Source: Acidobacteriota bacterium (GTDB taxonomy: Bacteria; Acidobacteriota; Blastocatellia; RBC074). From it: 40,000 nt of DNA. Location: the NCBI GenBank assembly GCA_016715865.1, contig JADJXM010000028.1:1-40000 (forward strand), written 5' to 3'. Position numbers and translations under genes: made by a program. Below the pieces are notes generated by a model that was not told where the DNA came from, ran no database searches, and saw only the letters and a list, made by a program, of their open reading frames with translations. Below are positions 33,967 to 40,000 of the stretch, piece by piece (within the stretch, counting starts at the first letter, position 1; every line of letters begins with the position of its first letter).

Positions 33967-36874
33967 CTCCTGCTCCCATGACTCCTGCCCGCATGACTCC
34001 TGAAAGATACCGACGCATCGGCCGGCTTTTCGATGAGGCGCTGGAACTCGCTCCCGAAGAGCGCGCCGCCTTTCTGGATCAAGCCTGTGGCCCGGACGCC
34101 GGCGATGACGCCGAATTGCGGGTCGAAGTCGAAAAACTACTGTCCCATCACAGCGAATCCGAAGAATTCCTCTCTCGTCCGGCGATGCACGTGATCGCTT
34201 CGCTGCTGGCGCAAAATCCCGCCCCTTCAGTGGCAGGCAAACAGATCAACCACTATCAGCTTGTTTCGCCGCTGGGCGCGGGAGGAATGGGCGAAGTCTG
34301 GCTGGCATACGACTCACAACTCGAACGCAAGGTCGCGCTCAAGCTCCTGCCCGAACAGTTCACCCGCAGTCAAACCCACGTGCGGCGTTTCGCGCAGGAA
34401 GCTAAAGCGGCGAGCGCTCTGAGCCATCCCAACATCATTACCATTCACGAAATCGGCGAAGCCGATGGGACGCATTACATCATCACCGAATTTGTCGAAG
34501 GTCAGACGCTGCGACAAATGTTGGCGGGGCCACTGCCGTTGCAGACCGTCTTGGAAATTGCCGTGCAGGTTGCCGACGCGCTCACAGCCGCCCACCGGGC
34601 CGGGATCGTACATCGCGACCTCAAGCCGGAAAATGTGATGGTACGCCCCGACGGTTTGGTGAAAGTGCTGGATTTCGGACTGGCTAAACTGACCGATCGA
34701 AGTGAAACAGGGGCTGAAACGCCGGCTGGCCTTCAGGTGAATACCGATCCGGGAACCGTGCTGGGAACGATCAGCTACATGTCACCGGAACAGGCGCTCG
34801 CCGCACCGCTGGATCATCGGACGGACATCTTCAGTTTCGGGGTGATGCTTTACGAAATGGTCACGGGGCAGCGGCCATTCCGGGGCGCGAGTAACGCGGC
34901 CGTTTACGACGCGATTTTGCACCACACGCCGGCGCCGGCGACAACTTTACAGCCCGAGTTGCCGTACGAATTGCAATTGATCATTGAACGCGTGCTGGAG
35001 AAAAAACCGGAACAGCGTTTTCAGACCGCCGCTGAACTCAAAGCCGCCTTGAAAACGCTCAAACACGAATCGGGTTCAGTAGCCGTCGCGTCGGCGAGCG
35101 GCGCGATTCCGCAACCGCTGCGCCAGCCAGGTTGGCGTAGCTGGGGCGCCAAAGCCGCCATTGCCGGCGGCGTAATGATCGTTATCGCGGCCGCAGGGTA
35201 TCTGCTCTGGTCTGGCTTGAAAACTACGAAGGCCCCCGCGATGAGAGTCGCCAATTTCACTCAACTAACTACCGCGCCTGGACAGGAGATTTACCCCAGC
35301 TTGTCGCCGGACGGTAAATTGCTTATCTACGCCAGCGATGAAGCGGGCAACTGGGACATTTACCTGCAACGAGTGAGTGGGGCGACGCCGATCAATTTGA
35401 CCAGAGACTCGGCGGCTGACGATACGCAACCAGCCTTTTCTCCCGATGGCGAGCAGATCGTTTTTCGCTCGGATCGGGAGGGCGGCGGCATCTTCGTGAT
35501 GGGCGCGACGGGCGAGAATGTGCGTCGTCTGGTTGATCGAGGTCACAACCCTGCCTGGTCGCCGGACGGGCAGGAGATCGCTTTCTCGAAAAGCACTTTT
35601 ACCAGACCAAGCGAGCGCGGCACTTATCCCAGTCCGCTGCTTGTGGCGCGTGTGGCTACAGGTGAAATACGGCAGTTGACGCCGACGGATACGTCCCAAC
35701 CCAACTGGTCTCCGCACGGTTACAGAATTGCTTACTGGGGGATTCAGCGCGGCGGACAGCGAGACATCTGGACGGTAGGCGCGCGTGGCGGCGAGCCGGT
35801 GGCCGTAACCAACGATCCGGGGTTGGACTGGAATCCGACCTGGTCGCCTGATGGGCGTTATCTGTACTTCGCTTCAGACCGGGGCGGCAGCATGAATCTA
35901 TGGCGGGCGCCGATAGACGAGCAGTCAGGCAAGTTGCTGGGAGAACTTGAGCCGGTCACGATTCCGGCGACTTATAGCGGATACATCAGCTTTTCGCGCG
36001 ACGGGCGGCATCTGGCCTATGCGCGGTTCGCCCATCAGATCAATCTACAACAGGTCAGCTTCGATCCTGTCAAAGCGAGGATCGAAGCACCGCCGGTCTG
36101 GATCACACAGGGTTCCCGCATCGCCACCGACCCGGATTTCTCCCCGGATAGTGAATGGGTCGTTTTTGGCGCGACCGGAGACAAACAGGAAGACCTTTTC
36201 ATCGTGCGCCGCGACGGCACGGGCTTGCGGCAACTGACCAACGATAAGTACAAAGATCGCGCGCCGCGCTGGTCGCCCGACGGACAACAAATCGTCTTTT
36301 TCTCCGACCGAAGTGGGCGGTATGAGTATTGGATGATCGAGCCAGACGGCGGACCGAATGGCGGCGGATTGCGGCAATTCAGCCACACGTCAGGGCCGGG
36401 AGCACAGGCGCCGCTCTGGTCGCCCGATGGATTGCGCCTGCTCTGCAATATGCAACAAGGAAGTCCATCATTGTTGACGCCAACCAACCCTGGTCACAAC
36501 AAACGCCCCAGGCTCTGCCGGCGGCAGGCGCTCCGGCAGGGCTGATGATGCTTTCCTGGTCTGCGGATGGGCGGAAACTGGCTGGGCATAACGGCGGCAT
36601 CTACAGTTACTCGTTTGACTCTGGTCGGTATGAACGCCTCACGGAGTTCGGACAGTACCCGATGTGGTTGAATGATAATCAGCGCCTGCTCTTTTTCGCT
36701 CAGGACAAGCTCTATCTGTTGGACAGCCGAACCAGGAAGACGCTGGAGATCTTGTCCGTCGCACCAAATCGATTTCAGTCGCTCGGTGTTTCCCACAATA
36801 GCCGCGTGGTTTATTTCAGCCTGCAAACAACCGAGGCGGACATATGGCTGGCTTCTTTGGAAGCGCAGCCTTAG
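33963..36874 (+). CDS. Ser/Thr protein kinase with PD40 (TolB-like) beta-propeller, one frameshift
   Basis: A membrane-bound PknB-type kinase of about 970 residues. Residues 95-365 are the kinase domain: LGAGGMGEVWLA (P-loop), VALKLL (Lys), HRDLKPENV (catalytic loop, near 216), DFGLAK and an SPEQ activation segment. A single membrane helix (GGVMIVIAAAGYLLW) near 400 separates it from an extracytoplasmic propeller of PD40 repeats (LSPDGKLLIYASD, WSPDGRYLYFASDRGG, WSPDGQQIVFFSDRSG). Near 36460 one A is missing in GGAAAGTCC, shifting the frame; the propeller continues from KSIIVDANQPW to TAG at 36874. The start overlaps the sigma gene stop. The first codons repeat MTPAP-MTPAR-MTPER, three 15-bp units each offering an ATG. 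Confidence 0.93.
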
Positions 36875-36934
36875 CTCGACTTCCAACGCGGCACGGTAAA
36901 GTTGGCCGACTTCTTTGTATCGTTCAGGCGTCAT
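36875..36934 (-). pseudogene. N-terminal scrap of a second Ser/Thr kinase, antisense
   Basis: On the minus strand an ATG at 36934 opens MTPERYKEVGQLYRAALEVE, almost the same as the start of the kinase next door (MTPERYRRIGRLFDEALELA). After 20 codons the frame runs into the antisense of that kinase's 3' end. This is the first exon-like piece of a paralogous kinase gene, joined tail to head by rearrangement. Confidence 0.65.
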
Positions 36935-36964
36935 AAAAAAACAGCGATGAGCTGTAAGTGACTT

Positions 36965-36984
36965 TTCCGCGAGTAATCGCGGAA
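36965..36984. terminator. Hairpin downstream of kinase gene
   Basis: TTCCGCG and CGCGGAA around a 6-nt loop (AGTAAT), about 90 bp after the kinase stop. GC-rich 7-bp stem but no T-run, so factor-independent termination is only possible. Confidence 0.4.
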
Positions 36985-36994
36985 GAGGGTACTC

Positions 36995-37190
36995 ACATTC
37001 CAGGAAGAGTCGCGTCTGGTTAGAACTCTTGATCGACCTGGACGAAAGATGCTTCGGCTGTGTGTCTTGCTGGCTTTACATGCGGGATTACGCAAGGGAG
37101 AAATACTCAAGCTTCGTCGCTGTCATGTAGATTTCGAGCAGGAATGGCTCGCGATCATCGACGCCAAGACAGTGGATGGAACAAACGGCT
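36995..37190 (+). pseudogene. Tyrosine recombinase (integrase) fragment next to tRNA-Leu
   Basis: The plus strand reads SRLVRTLDRPGRKMLRLCV, LLALHAGLRKGEILKLRRCH, VDFEQEWLAIIDAKT. LHAGLRKGEI is the box I segment of phage-type integrases with the first catalytic Arg. The rest of the catalytic domain (His-x-x-Arg and Tyr) is missing: the frame ends about 45 codons later in repeat sequence. It lies 120 bp from the 3' end of tRNA-Leu, the usual place for an integrase of an element inserted into that tRNA. Confidence 0.7.
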
Positions 37191-37194
37191 ATAA

Positions 37195-37295
37195 AAAAAT
37201 CTCGAAAGTTTTGTCACATTCTTGTCACAAATGATCATTTCAGCGATTTTGTGACAAAAAGCAATGATTGCAAGACAAAGACTTACGAGATTTTT
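37195..37295. repeat. Nested inverted repeats between integrase scrap and tRNA-Leu
   Basis: Outer arms AAAAATCTCG (37195-37204) and CGAGATTTTT (37286-37295) enclose inner arms TTGTCACAAA (37222-37231) and TTTGTGACAA (37248-37257). The left part (37202-37230) is copy C of the dispersed repeat also at 18242 and 23044. Beside a tRNA 3' end and an integrase scrap this may be an old attachment region. Confidence 0.6.
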
Positions 37296-37311
37296 CGACT
37301 CAAAATGTGGT

Positions 37312-37396
<85 letters not shown>

Positions 37397-37435
37397 ATAA
37401 TTTAATTCGTGGTGTAAAACAACTGCCTGCGAGGG

Positions 37436-37807
37436 TTATTTCGCCGGTGAAGCGGCCGGGCTGGCTGCTGTTGCCGGTGTCGAAGCCGGAGTTGCTTTCG
37501 GAGACGGACTGGCTGCCGGTGTTGCGGTCGGCTGCGCCACCGCCGCTCCATCCTTGACCACCGAACTCGGCCCGTTAAATCCGGGCAACGAGAATAAAAG
37601 CGCCAGGACCATAAACAGTATGGCAGCGATAACGGTCGCTTTCTCGAGCGGCTTCTGGGCGCCCCGCGGACCGAAAGCCGTCTGGGAGCCGGAACCACCG
37701 AATGCGGCTGCAACATCCCCGCCCTTGCCGGATTGCAGCAGGATCACAAGGATCAGGAAAATGCAGGTAAACACGAAGATACCTGTCAGAATATAGCTGA
37801 TAATCAA
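37436..37807 (-). CDS. secG: Preprotein translocase subunit SecG
   Basis: A 123-residue SecG with two membrane helices: ISYILTGIFVFTCIFLILVI (3-22) and TVIAAILFMVLALLFSLP (58-75). The conserved loop between them has LLQSGKGGDVAAAFGG and GSQTAFGPRGA. SecG assists the SecYE channel. The last 45 residues are an Ala/Pro/Ser/Thr tail that is longer than in model SecG proteins. The initiation codon appears to be TTG at 37807 (TTGATTATCAGC) with an AGG just upstream; no ATG is available in frame. It sits between tpiA and tRNA-Leu, the usual tpiA-secG order. Confidence 0.93.
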   Translation of the reverse strand: MIISYILTGIFVFTCIFLILVILLQSGKGGDVAAAFGGSGSQTAFGPRGAQKPLEKATVIAAILFMVLALLFSLPGFNGPSSVVKDGAAVAQPTATPAASPSPKATPASTPATAASPAASPAK

Positions 37808-37872
37808 AACCTGTTACCTACCCATTATCTATTAATATACATACAATACACACATCCCGAATGATCAGGCAG

Positions 37873-38634
<762 letters not shown>

Positions 38635-38671
38635 TAATTAGTTTCCAGTTGGGAGTTTCCTGTTTCCAGAG

Positions 38672-38737
38672 ACGCCAAGATGCCAGGATAGCCATGGGTT
38701 TTAAAGGACATTCCTGGCCGTCCTGGCGCCTTGGCGT
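38672..38737. repeat. Inverted repeat between pgk and tpiA
   Basis: Arms ACGCCAAGATGCCAGGA (38672-38688) and TCCTGGCGCCTTGGCGT (38721-38737) pair apart from two central mismatches, with a 32-nt loop. Similar CCAAGGCGCCAGGA motifs recur in many bacterial intergenic regions as short repeats. It may lower read-through from pgk to tpiA. Confidence 0.65.
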
Positions 38738-38751
38738 TGTACAATTCTTCA

Positions 38752-39948
38752 TTATTTTTCGGTGAGCGCGGCCACACCTGGCAAAACATCACCGGCGAGC
38801 AGTTCGAGGGTCGCTCCGCCGCCGGTAGAGATATGCGTGATCTTGTCGGCGAGCCCTGTTTCGTGGATGGCCGCAACGCTGTCTCCGCCGCCTATGATCG
38901 AGGTGGCGTTGTTGTTTTCAGAGGCATCAACGACCGCCTGAGCGATCGTCCGGGTTCCCTGATCGAACGGCGCTTTTTCGAACATGCCCATCGGCCCGTT
39001 CCAGATGATGGTCTTGGCCCCGGCGATGGTTTCAGCATAGATCCGTTGTGTTTCAGCGCCGATATCGAGGCCCATCAGATCGGCCGGCGTATCATTTACT
39101 GAAACGTTTCTGGCATTTGTGCCGTCATCCGGATTGGAGGCGATCAGATGATCGACCGGCAGCAACATATCGACTCCGCCGGCCTTCGCGGCAGATTCGA
39201 GACTGCCCGCCAGCTCGAGCTTGTCATCCTCGACCAGCGATTTGCCGATTTCGAGGCCGCGAGCCTTGAGGAAGGTATAGGCCATCGCCCCGCCGATGAG
39301 CACTGAATCCGCGGTCTTGAGCAGGTTATCAATGACCTGAATCTTGTCTGAAACCTTGGCGCCGCCCAGAATGACGACGAACGGCCGTTCGGGGCTCGCC
39401 AGAGTTTCAAGCAGATACCTGAGTTCTTTCTCCATCAGGAAACCGGCGGCGGCCTTCGTCACGAACTTAGTCATCCCCTCAGTCGAGGCGTGAGCGCGAT
39501 GAGCAGTCCCGAATGCGTCATTGACATAAATATCGCAAAGCGAGGCAAGCTTTTTTGCGAAATCAGGATCGTTCTTCTCTTCCTCGGCATAGAATCTGAG
39601 GTTTTCAAGCAGAGCGATCTCGCCGGGTTTGAGCGAATCGACGACCTTCGAAGCCGCTTCACCGATGCAGTCTTCGGCAAAGGCGACAGGGCAGCCAAGC
39701 ACTTTCGAGAGATGCTCTGCCACTGGCTTGAGAGAATATTTAGGATTGCACTGCCCTTTCGGCCGGCCCAGGTGCGAGGCCAGAATCACCCGCGCTCCCT
39801 TGTCGACGGCGAATTGTATGGTTGGAATTGCTGATGTGATGCGCGTATCGTCTGTGACTTTGCCGTCCTCTATCGGGACATTGAAGTCGACTCGGATGAA
39901 AACACGCTTGTTTTCAAGCTCAAGATCGCGAATTGATAACTTGGACAT
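38752..39948 (-). CDS. pgk: Phosphoglycerate kinase
   Basis: A 398-residue glycolytic kinase transferring phosphate from 1,3-bisphosphoglycerate to ADP. It begins with RVFIRVDFNVPIEDGKV and contains ASHLGRPKG, RFYAEEEKNDPDFAKKLA, VILGGAKVSDKI, IWNGPMGMFE and IGGGDSVAAI (nucleotide loop near 370), all in the usual order and at the usual length. GGAGG lies 7 bases before the ATG. It heads the visible pgk-tpiA-secG-tRNA-Leu cluster; gap is often upstream of pgk and would lie beyond 40000. Confidence 0.98.
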   Translation of the reverse strand: MSKLSIRDLELENKRVFIRVDFNVPIEDGKVTDDTRITSAIPTIQFAVDKGARVILASHLGRPKGQCNPKYSLKPVAEHLSKVLGCPVAFAEDCIGEAASKVVDSLKPGEIALLENLRFYAEEEKNDPDFAKKLASLCDIYVNDAFGTAHRAHASTEGMTKFVTKAAAGFLMEKELRYLLETLASPERPFVVILGGAKVSDKIQVIDNLLKTADSVLIGGAMAYTFLKARGLEIGKSLVEDDKLELAGSLESAAKAGGVDMLLPVDHLIASNPDDGTNARNVSVNDTPADLMGLDIGAETQRIYAETIAGAKTIIWNGPMGMFEKAPFDQGTRTIAQAVVDASENNNATSIIGGGDSVAAIHETGLADKITHISTGGGATLELLAGDVLPGVAALTEK

Positions 39949-40000
39949 CGATCCTCCACTCCTGTCAATATTGTTCGGATAATAAGGAATTCCTGTTTGT

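Overview
The window most likely comes from an acidobacterium, tentatively Blastocatellia- or Solibacter-like. Three features support this. The 1748-residue secreted protein carries a C-terminal region of the kind first catalogued in Solibacter (TIGR03437-like). An ECF sigma factor overlaps a Ser/Thr kinase whose sensor half is a PD40/TolB propeller, a typical acidobacterial pair. Base composition is moderately GC-rich, with AT-rich islands at mobile elements. There is no rRNA and no CRISPR array, and the only tRNA is tRNA-Leu(GAG) at the right end.

Layout. (1) About 1-8.85 kb: a run of recognisable genes, every one broken by many small indels. They are an alditol-oxidase-like flavoprotein, a PHP-domain protein, a PepSY-like protein, a tyrosine-phosphatase-like protein, a very large 2-oxoacid:ferredoxin oxidoreductase (about 4.6 kb), a nitrilase-like protein and a cupin-like tail. 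Family signatures are well kept between the indels, so this is either very recent decay or a stretch of poor consensus sequence. (2) 8.9-12.75 kb: a mobile-element graveyard. It holds a Tn3-family remnant (C-terminal ends of tnpA and tnpR joined back to back), an AT-rich cargo gene between two copies of a Tn3-type terminal repeat, the first codons of an OLD/AAA ATPase cut by that repeat, and an intact IS66-family element with matching 13-bp ends. (3) 12.8-18.1 kb: one intact 5.2-kb gene for a secreted multidomain metalloprotease-like protein. (4) 18.1-26.8 kb: IS3 remnant, Gfo/Idh/MocA oxidoreductase and TIM-barrel isomerase (both with Tat signals), secreted esterase, di-haem cytochrome c, a thioredoxin-fusion/UGSC selenoprotein pair, and a chromate transporter. 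(5) 26.8-33 kb: SUMF remnant, M14 metallocarboxypeptidase, small membrane protein, 5'-nucleotidase scrap, and a hemopexin/Cys-rich secreted protein next to a DsbA-like oxidoreductase. (6) 33-37 kb: paired palindromes, ECF sigma factor, kinase, an antisense kinase scrap and an integrase scrap. (7) 37.3-40 kb: tRNA-Leu, secG, tpiA and pgk, a core housekeeping cluster in intact frames.

The most interesting item is the selenoprotein gene at 23132-23662 (minus). An in-frame TGA sits exactly at the U of a Asp-U-Gly-Ser-Cys motif. It is followed by a compact hairpin whose apical loop begins with G, as bacterial SECIS elements do. Its upstream neighbour, 25 bp away, fuses a CPTC thioredoxin fold to a large domain of unknown function. 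Together they look like a two-protein selenium/thiol redox system whose substrate is unknown.

Single-base frameshifts, mostly at short homopolymers, recur between 19 and 36.5 kb (oxidoreductase, esterase, redoxin fusion, ChrA, small protein, kinase). Several of these genes may be intact in the living organism. They are annotated as frameshifted, and read data would settle the question.
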